DNA of 39,988 bases, from assembly GCA_964457585.1 (NCBI GenBank), contig CAYWFU010000024.1:1-39988 (forward strand), written 5' to 3'. Below are positions 33,539 through 39,988 of this stretch, piece after piece. Each line of letters opens with the position of its first letter. The stretch's first letter is position 1. Position numbers and translations under genes: made by a program. The notes under the pieces were generated by a model. That model had not been told where the DNA came from and did not search any database. It worked only from the letters and a program-made list of their open reading frames with translations. The DNA is from CAYWFU01 sp964457585 (GTDB lineage Bacteria > JACRDZ01).

Positions 33539-33567
33539 TGTTTGATTAATGAAAAAGCAATTAAATC

Positions 33568-34158
33568 ATGAAAGGACATATATTAAATATGAGAGATGCA
33601 ATTGTTAAAAATCTTGAAGAACATATTATTACAATCAATTTTGTAAAAAATAATTTAATGGATGAAATAATTAAAGCAATAAATTTAGTTACATTTTCAT
33701 TAAAAAAAGGCGGTACAGTATTTTTCACTGGCAATGGCGGAAGCGCTGCGGATAGTCAGCATCTGGCAGGTGAATTAGTAAGCAGATTTTTATACGAACG
33801 AAAAGCATTGCCTGCAATTGCGCTTACTACCGATACATCAATATTAACTGCTATAGGAAATGATTATGGTTATGACCATGTTTTTGTCCGACAGATAGAG
33901 GCGCTTGTTAAACCTGATGATATAATTTTTTTTATATCAACAAGCGGCAATTCTTCTAACCAGATTGCTGGAGTTATTAAAGCTAAAGAAATTGGAGCTA
34001 AAACTGTTGGACTACTCGGAAAAGATGGTGGAAAACTGGGTAAGCTTGTTGATCTTAATATTACAATACCAGGAAAATTAACTCCGCGAATTCAGGAAGC
34101 GCATATAGCTATTGGACATATTATTTGTGAATTTGTTGAAAAAGAATTTATTTCTTAG
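33568..34158 (+). CDS. gmhA: Phosphoheptose isomerase (SIS domain)
   Basis: A single SIS domain covers the protein. The motifs are FTGNGGSAADSQHLAGELVSR, LTTDTSILTAIGNDYG, FFISTSGNSSNQI and, near the C-terminus, RIQEAHIAIGHIICE, matching GmhA. The enzyme converts sedoheptulose 7-phosphate to D-glycero-D-manno-heptose 7-phosphate, the first step to the heptose of lipopolysaccharide or S-layer glycans. The start could be ATG 33568 or ATG 33589 (MRDAIVKNLEEHI); the second follows AAAGGA at 13 nt and fits the family start better. The next gene, a GT9 glycosyltransferase, begins 16 nt after its stop, consistent with heptose transfer. Confidence 0.92.
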   Translation: MKGHILNMRDAIVKNLEEHIITINFVKNNLMDEIIKAINLVTFSLKKGGTVFFTGNGGSAADSQHLAGELVSRFLYERKALPAIALTTDTSILTAIGNDYGYDHVFVRQIEALVKPDDIIFFISTSGNSSNQIAGVIKAKEIGAKTVGLLGKDGGKLGKLVDLNITIPGKLTPRIQEAHIAIGHIICEFVEKEFIS

Positions 34159-34174
34159 AAAAAAGGAAATTATT

Positions 34175-35290
34175 TTGAAAATAAAAATCGATTGCCGTCA
34201 TTTTCCACAGGATCGTCCATGCAAATTTCATAAAAATACAGGTATAAAATGTAACGAATGCGAACATTACTCTCCAATATCTTTTAAAATTCTTATTATA
34301 AAGCTTGATGCAATTGGAGATGTGTTGCGAACAACTGCTATTCTGCCAGCATTAAAGGAAAAATATCCTAAATCTCATATTACATGGATTACTCTTAACC
34401 AGGCTTTTGATTTATTTATTGGAAATAATTTTGTTGATACTGTACTTAATGCAAATGATTGCAATACATTGGCTCGTCTTCAAATAGAACAATTTAGTCT
34501 TGTTATTAATCTGGATGCATCACCACGCAGCTCAGTTTTAGCCAGTTTAGCAAAATCTCCTAAAAAAATCGGTTATAGTTTTCATCCTAAAGGTTATGTT
34601 ATTCCATTTGGAGAGAAAGAAAAAAAATGGTTTGCAATGGGTGCGTTTGATGACTTGAAAAAAACAAATACCGAAACTTATCAATCATTAATGATGGAAA
34701 TATTAGGATTAAAAGATAAACCTCATAAAATAATTCTAAATTTATTACAGGATGAACAGGAATTCGCAAAAAAATTTACCAGCAAAAAAAATCTGGGGAC
34801 AAAGCCAATTATCGGACTGAATCCAGGTTCAAGTCCAAGATGGCCGCAAAAACAATGGGCAATTAAAGAAGTAATTAACTTTATTGATTTAGCCAATAAA
34901 AAACTCCCTGTAGAACTTTTATTATTTGGCGGTCCGGATGAAGAAAAAAGACATAAAGAAATAATTAAAAAATCAAAAGGTAAAATTATAGATACTGGAT
35001 GCAATAATACTTTACGGGAATTCTTTTCATTGCTTTCCTTATGCGATATTCTTATTACAGGTGATACGCTGGCTTTACATGCTGCGTGCGCATTAAATAA
35101 AAAAGTTCTGGCTCTTTTTGGGCCTACTTCTTCATCAGAGATAGATTTATACGGTAAGGGGGAAAAAATTTTTGCTCCTATGCCATGTTTATGTTGTTAT
35201 CGAACCTCATGTAATAAAAAAATAACATGTATGGATTTAATTAAATCTGAGAAGGTATTAGAGGTTGCAAAAAAGATGCTGGTTACTTAA
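34175..35290 (+). CDS. Glycosyltransferase family 9 (heptosyltransferase-like) with Cys-rich N-terminus
   Basis: The GT9 fold is shown by ILIIKLDAIGDVLRTTAILP, the donor-side PIIGLNPGSSPRWPQKQW, FGGPDEEKRHKEI and the C-terminal ITGDTLALHAACALNKKVLA-LFGPTSSSE. The first 45 residues hold a Cys/His cluster (DCRHFPQDRPCKFHKNTG, then CNECEHYSP) and the end holds CLCCYRTSC and ITC, suggesting metal binding or structural disulfides. I set the start at TTG 34175, behind AAGGAA (34163-34168) and 16 nt after the gmhA stop. An in-frame ATG at 34112 would overlap gmhA by 47 nt and add 21 residues copied from its other frame. Its likely role is transferring heptose to an envelope glycan. It ends by overlapping the stop of cheB. 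Confidence 0.85.
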   Translation: MKIKIDCRHFPQDRPCKFHKNTGIKCNECEHYSPISFKILIIKLDAIGDVLRTTAILPALKEKYPKSHITWITLNQAFDLFIGNNFVDTVLNANDCNTLARLQIEQFSLVINLDASPRSSVLASLAKSPKKIGYSFHPKGYVIPFGEKEKKWFAMGAFDDLKKTNTETYQSLMMEILGLKDKPHKIILNLLQDEQEFAKKFTSKKNLGTKPIIGLNPGSSPRWPQKQWAIKEVINFIDLANKKLPVELLLFGGPDEEKRHKEIIKKSKGKIIDTGCNNTLREFFSLLSLCDILITGDTLALHAACALNKKVLALFGPTSSSEIDLYGKGEKIFAPMPCLCCYRTSCNKKITCMDLIKSEKVLEVAKKMLVT

Positions 35291-36348
35291 TTCATCCCAA
35301 ATATGTTTATCTCATTATGAATTTCTGATAAGGGTAAAATTTTATCTATATTTCCTTCCTCAACGGCAACACGCGGCATACCATAAATTACACAGCTTTG
35401 CTCATCCTGAGCTATTGTAATTCCTCCGGCTTTACGTATTAATCCTATACCTGTTGCTCCGTCTCTTCCCATTCCAGTCATAATTATACCCATAGATTTC
35501 GAAGCAAAATTTTCAGCTACAGAAGAAAAAAGAACATCGATAGAAGGTTTATGACCGGATATTTTTGAAGTAATATTATCCAAAGAAATGATATATTCAT
35601 CGGTTCTTTTTTTTCTTACCTGCAAATGAATATCCCCTCTTGCAATCCATATACTTCCGCAGGTTATAAGTGCGCCATCTTCAGCTTCTCTGACCTTTAC
35701 AGGAGTTACTTCATTTAAAATAAGAGCAAATTCTTCAGTAAAACCAACCGGCATGTGCTGTACGATTAAAATGCTGGATTTCAAATCTGGTGATATTTTT
35801 GGCAACATTGAACGCAAAGCATTTGGTCCGCCTGTTGATACTCCGATAGCTATAACTTTTTGAGCAGGAAAATCTGTAAGCTGAATAAGTGAGGGAACTT
35901 TAATTTCCTGCTTAAAAGGAGTTTCAATATTTGATATCTTTTTTAACGGGATATCAGATATGATTTTTATTTTCTGTATTAGATCCTTGAACATATCAGA
36001 AAAATCTTTATCAGATTCCACCTCTGGTTTATGAATAAAATCAACTGCTCCATATTTCAATGCTTCTATTGTTAACATTGCACATTTACGCGTATAAGAA
36101 CTAACGATTATCACCGGTGTAGGGAAATGTTCCATTATATATTTTAAAGTGGTCAATCCATCCATTTCCGGCATTTCTATATCTAATGTTATACAATCGG
36201 GTTTTAAATGAGGGATACTTTGAATGGCTATTTTACCATTCATTGCAGTACCTACAACTTCTAAATCCGTATCAGATGAAATAATTTTACTTAAAACTCT
36301 GCGGATAAACAATGAATCATCAACAATTAAAACTTTTATTTTTTTCAT
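35287..36348 (-). CDS. cheB: Chemotaxis response regulator protein-glutamate methylesterase
   Basis: The receiver domain covers 1 to about 120, with acidic pocket D10/D11, phosphoacceptor Asp56 in CITLDIEMPEMDG and Lys107. A linker joins it to the methylesterase domain (about 160-350). There the catalytic triad is seen as Ser171 in GVSTGGPN, His198 in VQHMP, and Asp in GMGRDGATG. CheB demethylates (and deamidates) chemoreceptor glutamates. No other chemotaxis gene is in the window, so it is an orphan here or works with a distant system. Its stop overlaps that of the GT9 gene by a few bases (convergent). A run of 14 T lies at 36424-36437 upstream. Confidence 0.95.
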   Translation of the reverse strand: MKKIKVLIVDDSLFIRRVLSKIISSDTDLEVVGTAMNGKIAIQSIPHLKPDCITLDIEMPEMDGLTTLKYIMEHFPTPVIIVSSYTRKCAMLTIEALKYGAVDFIHKPEVESDKDFSDMFKDLIQKIKIISDIPLKKISNIETPFKQEIKVPSLIQLTDFPAQKVIAIGVSTGGPNALRSMLPKISPDLKSSILIVQHMPVGFTEEFALILNEVTPVKVREAEDGALITCGSIWIARGDIHLQVRKKRTDEYIISLDNITSKISGHKPSIDVLFSSVAENFASKSMGIIMTGMGRDGATGIGLIRKAGGITIAQDEQSCVIYGMPRVAVEEGNIDKILPLSEIHNEINIFGMN

Positions 36349-36454
36349 TCAAACAGCTCCCTAAAAGACAAATATCAATAATATTTATAGCACATCTTAT
36401 TTATTTTTCATAATTTCAGTGGATTTTTTTTTTTTTTGAGGTAAAATAATAGTA

Positions 36455-36634
36455 CTCAAGTTGACTGACTTTTTATAACATAAAATTAAAAATTAAATAT
36501 AAAAAATCAAAATTAATGTGTCACTTCGTGACATTATTATGTTTTAAATCAACAAATGTCCGCAGGACACTACAATTTTGCATTTTAAAATTTGAATTTT
36601 GAATTTATCTCCACAAGAACTCAGTCAACTTGAG
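36455..36634. mobile_element. MITE-like palindromic element, family 2, copy 2
   Basis: The ends CTCAAGTTGACTGA and TCAGTCAACTTGAG are perfectly inverted (14 bp) and flanked by TA at 36453-36454 and 36635-36636. It is inverted relative to the copy at 5310-5488 and matches it along its length, including TGTCC-gca-GGACA and GTCAC-ttc-GTGAC. It fills most of the 326-bp gap between cheB and the MvhD-like gene and ends 40 nt before that gene's ATG. The rest of the gap holds the T-run and nothing else recognised. Confidence 0.85.
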
Positions 36635-36674
36635 TAATAGTAGTAAAAATTATACGAGGATATTGAGGATATCT

Positions 36675-37109
36675 ATGGAACAAGAAAAATCAGATTCATG
36701 GGAACCAAAAATTTATGGTTTTTTATGCAATTGGTGCAGTTATGAAGGAGCAGATTTAGCAGGCGGCGGCAGACAAACTTATCCATCAAATATCAGAATT
36801 ATTCGCGTGCCATGTTCCGGGAGAATAGATCCTGCATTCATCTTAAAAAGTTTTGAACATGGTGCTGATGGAGTCCTGGTCTCAGGATGCCATCCGGGAG
36901 ATTGTCATTATACAGAAGGGAATTATTTTGCAAGACGTAAATTTGTACTTGTGAAAAAATTGCTTGAATATGTTGGGATAGACCCTGAACGTTTTCAGGC
37001 CCGATGGATTTCTGCTTCTGAAGCAATAAAATTTGTTGATACGATTAAAGAAATGACAGAAAAAATTCGTAAATTGGGACCAAATTCTAAATTAGTAAAA
37101 AAAATTTAA
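36675..37109 (+). CDS. MvhD-type 2Fe-2S electron-transfer subunit (FlxD-like)
   Basis: The protein matches the delta subunit of methyl-viologen-reducing hydrogenase. It has WEPKIYGFLCNWCSYEGADL near the N-terminus, IRIIRVPCSGRIDPAF, and GVLVSGCHPGDCHY, which carry the cluster cysteines. MvhD-type subunits pass electrons to HdrA of heterodisulfide-reductase complexes. I chose the ATG at 36675, behind GAGG with 6-nt spacing; an upstream in-frame TTG at 36630 lies in the end of the mobile element. Downstream genes encode two Fe-S proteins and a FAD/NAD reductase, the set described as FlxABCD, so this is probably flxD. No HdrA gene is in the window. Confidence 0.85.
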   Translation: MEQEKSDSWEPKIYGFLCNWCSYEGADLAGGGRQTYPSNIRIIRVPCSGRIDPAFILKSFEHGADGVLVSGCHPGDCHYTEGNYFARRKFVLVKKLLEYVGIDPERFQARWISASEAIKFVDTIKEMTEKIRKLGPNSKLVKKI

Positions 37110-37130
37110 GGAAATATTTATCAAATACTT

Positions 37131-37982
37131 ATGAATATAAATAAAGAATTACAGGAAAAAGTTAAAAAACTATTTGAAGATAAAAGAATAGATTGTTTTA
37201 TCGGATATGAACAGGGTTCGTTATTTTACAAAGCAAGACCATGTTTTATAAACCGCATAGAAGATGTGAACCGCTTAATATTCAATTCTTTTTGCATTAA
37301 CAATTTATCTATTTATCTTAAAAATTTTTTAAATATGAAAGTTGGAATAATAGCTCATGCCTGTACATTACGCTCAATAGTTGCATTATTACAGGGCAAT
37401 CAGGTCAGCCTTGAAAATTTGTATATTATTGCAGTTAATTGTACTGGAATGATTGATCCTGTAACCAATATAACCTATGATAAATGCAAATTTTGCGATA
37501 ATAAAATGCCTGAAATTTATAATGAATTAATTGGTAATAAAATTTCCTGTGAACAAAAACCTTTGAATGAATATGCATTTATTGAAGAATTTGAAAAACT
37601 TTCTCCTCTTAAACGACGCGAATTCTGGGAGAAAGAATTCAGCAAATGTGTACGCTGTTATGCTTGCAGAAATGTTTGCCCAATCTGCTATTGTCGAGAA
37701 TGTATTGTTGATAAAACAACACCTCAATGGGTTAGCAAATTAAATCAGCCTTCTGTCAATGAATACTATAACCTTATACGCGTATTACATGTTATGGGTA
37801 GATGTACAGATTGCGGTGAATGTGAAAGAGTATGTCCGGTAAAAATTCCATATCGTCTATTAATTAAAAAAATGGAAAAAGAAATTGAAGAATTATATGG
37901 TTATAAAGCAGGTATTGATCCGAATGCTCCTCCACCGCTGTCAGTATTTAAAGAGGATGATTCTGAATATGGAATTAAGTAA
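37131..37982 (+). CDS. Fe-S protein with two 4Fe-4S motifs (FlxC-like, FrhB/FdhB-type N-terminus)
   Basis: The N-terminal half resembles the FrhB/FdhB-like domain (CFIGYEQG, KVGIIAHACTLRSIVALLQG, NLYIIAVNCTGMIDP), a part that in relatives contacts a flavin or cofactor. The C-terminal half has ferredoxin-type clusters at CVRCYACRNVCPICYCRECI and CTDCGECERVCPV. The protein would transfer electrons between the NAD reductase module and the MvhD-like subunit. It starts 21 nt after the MvhD-like gene and is followed after 46 nt by another Fe-S gene. The assignment to FlxC rests on gene order and domain make-up; formate-dehydrogenase or hydrogenase beta-type subunits are alternatives. Confidence 0.75.
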   Translation: MNINKELQEKVKKLFEDKRIDCFIGYEQGSLFYKARPCFINRIEDVNRLIFNSFCINNLSIYLKNFLNMKVGIIAHACTLRSIVALLQGNQVSLENLYIIAVNCTGMIDPVTNITYDKCKFCDNKMPEIYNELIGNKISCEQKPLNEYAFIEEFEKLSPLKRREFWEKEFSKCVRCYACRNVCPICYCRECIVDKTTPQWVSKLNQPSVNEYYNLIRVLHVMGRCTDCGECERVCPVKIPYRLLIKKMEKEIEELYGYKAGIDPNAPPPLSVFKEDDSEYGIK

Positions 37983-38028
37983 TTATGAAATACGAAAAAT
38001 ATAATAATAAAATTCAAGGTTAATAATT

Positions 38029-39051
38029 ATGGAAAAAACAATAACACAAAGTAACCTGAATACCCTTATTGAAAAATTATCCAACGACTATGATATCTAT
38101 GCTCCAGTTGTAACAGGAGAATTTAGTGAATTTGCTTTAATTAAGCATCTCGACGAATGCAATCTTGATATTCTAAATACTACCAAACCACTTAAACAAC
38201 TTTTTTTACCGCAATCAGAAAAACTTTTTTCAGCAATTGGATATGGAGAAAATCTTAAATTGGAATCACGCGCTCCATTAAATCGAAAAAAAATAATTTT
38301 TGGAGCAAAATCCTGTGATATAAAAGGAGTAGAATTGCTTTCAAATGTTTATAGCTCCGGAACGTGCAAGGATGAGCTATTTATTGATAATAAAAACAAT
38401 TCTATTCTAATAGGACTTGCGTGTTTAACTCCACGCGACACCTGTTTTTGTACTGCATTAGAAATAAATCCTATTGAAGAAAAAGGGATGGATATTATTC
38501 TAACTAAAATCAATGGTAAATATATTATAAAAACTTTAACCAATAATGGAGAAGCTTTACTTAAAAAATATAATGATATATTAACTGATATAACTAAAGA
38601 AGATTTAGAGAAAAAAAATAGAATTATTGAAATATATAAAAATAAAAAACAAAATATCACCCTGGATTTAAAAAAAATTAAATCACAATTCGATAATAGT
38701 TTTAAAAATCAAATATGGGAAGAACTGAGCTTGCGCTGTATAAATTGCGGAATATGCACTTATTTATGTCCTACGTGCCAGTGTTTTGATATACATGATG
38801 AAACCGGCAAAAATACATGCATGGCTAGATTTAGAACATGGGATACATGCATGTCTCCAGACTTTACACTAATGGCAGGAGGACATAATCCCCGTAGCAA
38901 AAAAGCCAGGCGTATAAGGCAAAGATTTATGCATAAATTTAAATATTATACTGATTATTTTTCAATACCCTATTGCACAGGATGCGGACGATGCATTCAA
39001 TTCTGTCCTGTAAATATTGATGTGATGGAATTACTTAAACGATTTCAATAG
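38029..39051 (+). CDS. Fe-S protein of the HydB/AsrA family (FlxB-like)
   Basis: The C-terminal third has two 4Fe-4S motifs: CINCGICTYLCPTCQCFD and CTGCGRCIQFCPVNID. Between them is the family-specific RTWDTCMSPDFTLMAGGHNP. The N-terminal region (FGAKSCDIKGVELL, ACLTPRDTCFC) is typical of the sulfhydrogenase beta subunit and anaerobic sulfite reductase A. These proteins link a FAD/NAD(P)H module to another Fe-S partner. AAGG lies about 9 nt before the ATG. The next gene, 19 nt downstream, is the matching FAD/NAD module. In this cluster it corresponds to FlxB; a group 3b hydrogenase HydB is the main alternative, but no hydrogenase small or large subunit is seen. Confidence 0.85.
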   Translation: MEKTITQSNLNTLIEKLSNDYDIYAPVVTGEFSEFALIKHLDECNLDILNTTKPLKQLFLPQSEKLFSAIGYGENLKLESRAPLNRKKIIFGAKSCDIKGVELLSNVYSSGTCKDELFIDNKNNSILIGLACLTPRDTCFCTALEINPIEEKGMDIILTKINGKYIIKTLTNNGEALLKKYNDILTDITKEDLEKKNRIIEIYKNKKQNITLDLKKIKSQFDNSFKNQIWEELSLRCINCGICTYLCPTCQCFDIHDETGKNTCMARFRTWDTCMSPDFTLMAGGHNPRSKKARRIRQRFMHKFKYYTDYFSIPYCTGCGRCIQFCPVNIDVMELLKRFQ

Positions 39052-39070
39052 ACAAAAAGGATTAAATTAA

Positions 39071-39898
39071 ATGAATAACATCTATATGCCTTATTTAATG
39101 ATAATAAAAAATATCATACAGGAAACTTTTGATGTAAAAACTTTTCAAATGATTTTTAAAAATAAAGAAGAAGGGGAAAAATTCACATTTTTACCGGGAC
39201 AATTCTGTGAATTTTCTGTCTTTGGAACCGGGGAATCAACTTTCTGTCTTGCATCCTCACCAACCAGACGCGAATTTGTAGAATGCAGTATTAAAAAAAT
39301 TGGTAAAGTTACAACAGCAATACATGAACTTAAAATTGATGACATTATAGGGATACGCGGTCCTTATGGAAAAAACTTCCCTTTAGAATTAATCAAAAAT
39401 AAAAATCTTTTATTTATTGGCGGCGGTATTGGACTTGCCCCTTTACGTTCATTGATAGATTATTGTATGGACAATCGCAATGATTATAAACAAATTAATA
39501 TTATTTATGGCGCACGTACTCCAGATGATCTAGTATATAAACACGCTTATGATAATTGGAAAAAATCACCAAATACCAATCTTCATATAACTGTTGATAG
39601 AATAATCGGCGGATGGACAGGGCATGTTGGTTTTATACCTATGTATCTTCAGGAACTAAAACCTTCTCATGAAAATACAATTGCTATAACATGCGGACCT
39701 CCAATAATGATTAAATTTGTAATTGAAACACTGGCAAGTTTAGGGTTTCCTGGAGAAAATATTATAACTTCTTTAGAAATGAAAATGAAATGCGGTATTG
39801 GTAAATGCGGCAGATGCAATATTGGCAATACTTATGTATGCCAGGATGGACCAATTTTTACTTATGAACAAATTAAGAAGTTGCCGAATGAATTTTAA
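39071..39898 (+). CDS. FAD/NAD(P)-binding reductase of the HydG/AsrB type (FlxA-like)
   Basis: The ferredoxin-NADP reductase fold is visible. The FAD region is PGQFCEFSVFG and LASSPTRREFVECSIKKIG. The NAD part has LLFIGGGIGLAPLRSLIDYC and ITCGPPIMIKFV. The C-terminus has four cysteines in MKCGIGKCGRCNIG and TYVCQDGP, a 2Fe-2S site. The protein would exchange electrons between NAD(P)H and the Fe-S chain of the operon. The ATG at 39071 has AAAGGA about 11 nt upstream. After its stop the remaining 90 nt hold a weak hairpin and word repeats, so the operon probably ends here. That favours an Flx module over a hydrogenase, whose catalytic subunits would follow. Confidence 0.88.
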   Translation: MNNIYMPYLMIIKNIIQETFDVKTFQMIFKNKEEGEKFTFLPGQFCEFSVFGTGESTFCLASSPTRREFVECSIKKIGKVTTAIHELKIDDIIGIRGPYGKNFPLELIKNKNLLFIGGGIGLAPLRSLIDYCMDNRNDYKQINIIYGARTPDDLVYKHAYDNWKKSPNTNLHITVDRIIGGWTGHVGFIPMYLQELKPSHENTIAITCGPPIMIKFVIETLASLGFPGENIITSLEMKMKCGIGKCGRCNIGNTYVCQDGPIFTYEQIKKLPNEF

Positions 39899-39901
39899 TT
39901 A

Positions 39902-39925
39902 GGGAATTTGATTTACATATTCCCC
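39902..39925 (+). terminator. Weak hairpin after the electron-transfer operon
   Basis: GGGAAT and ATTCCC form a 6-pair stem around an 11-nt loop shortly after the stop at 39898. No T-run follows, so it is a poor intrinsic terminator. Confidence 0.25.
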
Positions 39926-39960
39926 AAAGCTCTCAATGGCATTGACACTAAATATATTAT

Positions 39961-39988
39961 TAAATTGAGCATTGACAATTGAGCATTG
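39961..39988. repeat. Reiterated GAGCATTGACAATTGAGCAT word at the window end
   Basis: The last bases match the repeat at 7056-7080 in the moaA-moaC insertion (GAGCATTGACAATTGAGCAT). The element continues beyond the window. Confidence 0.65.

Noticed and set aside
33568..34158. DnaA initiator-associating protein DiaA instead of GmhA
   Set aside because: The SIS motifs are similar, but the adjacent GT9 heptosyltransferase-like gene supports phosphoheptose isomerase.
36424..36437. Run of 14 T as a phase-variable tract of cheB
   Set aside because: It is about 80 nt upstream of the start, with no promoter boxes flanking it, so there is no evidence it affects expression; its length may also be a sequencing artefact.
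38029..39898. HydB-HydG of a group 3b NiFe hydrogenase
   Set aside because: No small or large hydrogenase subunit follows, the operon appears to end at 39898, and the MvhD-like and extra Fe-S genes fit an Flx module better; beyond the window this could change.
1..39988. tRNA, rRNA or tmRNA genes
   Set aside because: No cloverleaf with GTTCGA-type T-loop and acceptor pairing, nor conserved rRNA segment, was recognised on either strand.

Overview
The window is very AT-rich bacterial DNA with standard-code, closely packed genes. It probably comes from an uncultured, anaerobic, Gram-negative-type lineage. The signs are heptose and GT9 glycosyltransferase genes of a lipopolysaccharide type, a lipoprotein and signal-peptide proteins, molybdenum-cofactor genes, and an Flx-type flavin/iron-sulfur cluster typical of anaerobes. 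I cannot assign a phylum from sequence alone. The paired DUF2723-TPR membrane proteins and the many small palindromic elements recall candidate-phylum or deltaproteobacterial-type genomes, but that is only an impression.

Layout. (1) 1-4574 (+): a promoter, the C-terminal remnant of an XRE-type controller, and a three-gene AlwI-type (type IIS) restriction-modification operon. Its first gene fuses RadC to a D12-class adenine methylase. (2) 4631-8181 (-): a PHP-domain protein, then molybdenum-cofactor genes transcribed moaA, moaC, MOSC, mogA; moaA and moaC are now separated by an inserted repeat. (3) 8343-15479 (-): a decayed cassette, probably for defence. It holds a 705-residue protein of unknown function, a DUF1998-type superfamily 2 helicase that has lost motifs I and II, a DUF488 protein and a frameshifted DUF488-associated protein. 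A 38-nt sequence from the moaA leader recurs just outside its far end. (4) 15480-15969: nested palindromic mobile elements. (5) 15970-20617 (+): a PAS-GAF-HD-GYP signalling protein overlapping polA. (6) 20625-24988 (-): two tandem DUF2723-TPR membrane proteins. (7) 25191-26593 (+): a thioesterase and a YhaM-type HD nuclease. (8) 26602-33252 (-): a DtxR-type regulator, a TolB-like propeller protein, a zinc-ribbon coiled coil, a Nif3 protein, a secreted small protein, an Ala/Pro/Glu-rich lipoprotein and agmatinase. (9) 33568-35290 (+): gmhA and a GT9 heptosyltransferase-like gene. (10) 35287-36348 (-): cheB. (11) 36675-39898 (+): a four-gene electron-transfer operon, MvhD-like, two Fe-S proteins and a FAD/NAD reductase, matching flxDCBA.

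The most striking layer is between the genes. At least two MITE-like families are present in two copies each. One has TAA/TTA target duplications and a covarying central stem, with a further element nested inside one copy. The other has TA-type ends and two conserved internal hairpins. There are also REP-like hairpins with a conserved tail, and palindromes built from short reiterated words. Several supply start-proximal sequence, stop codons or C-termini to neighbouring genes. Together with the broken helicase, the 4-bp frameshift and the lost controller, they describe a genome where defence cassettes arrive, decay and are remodelled by small non-autonomous elements.
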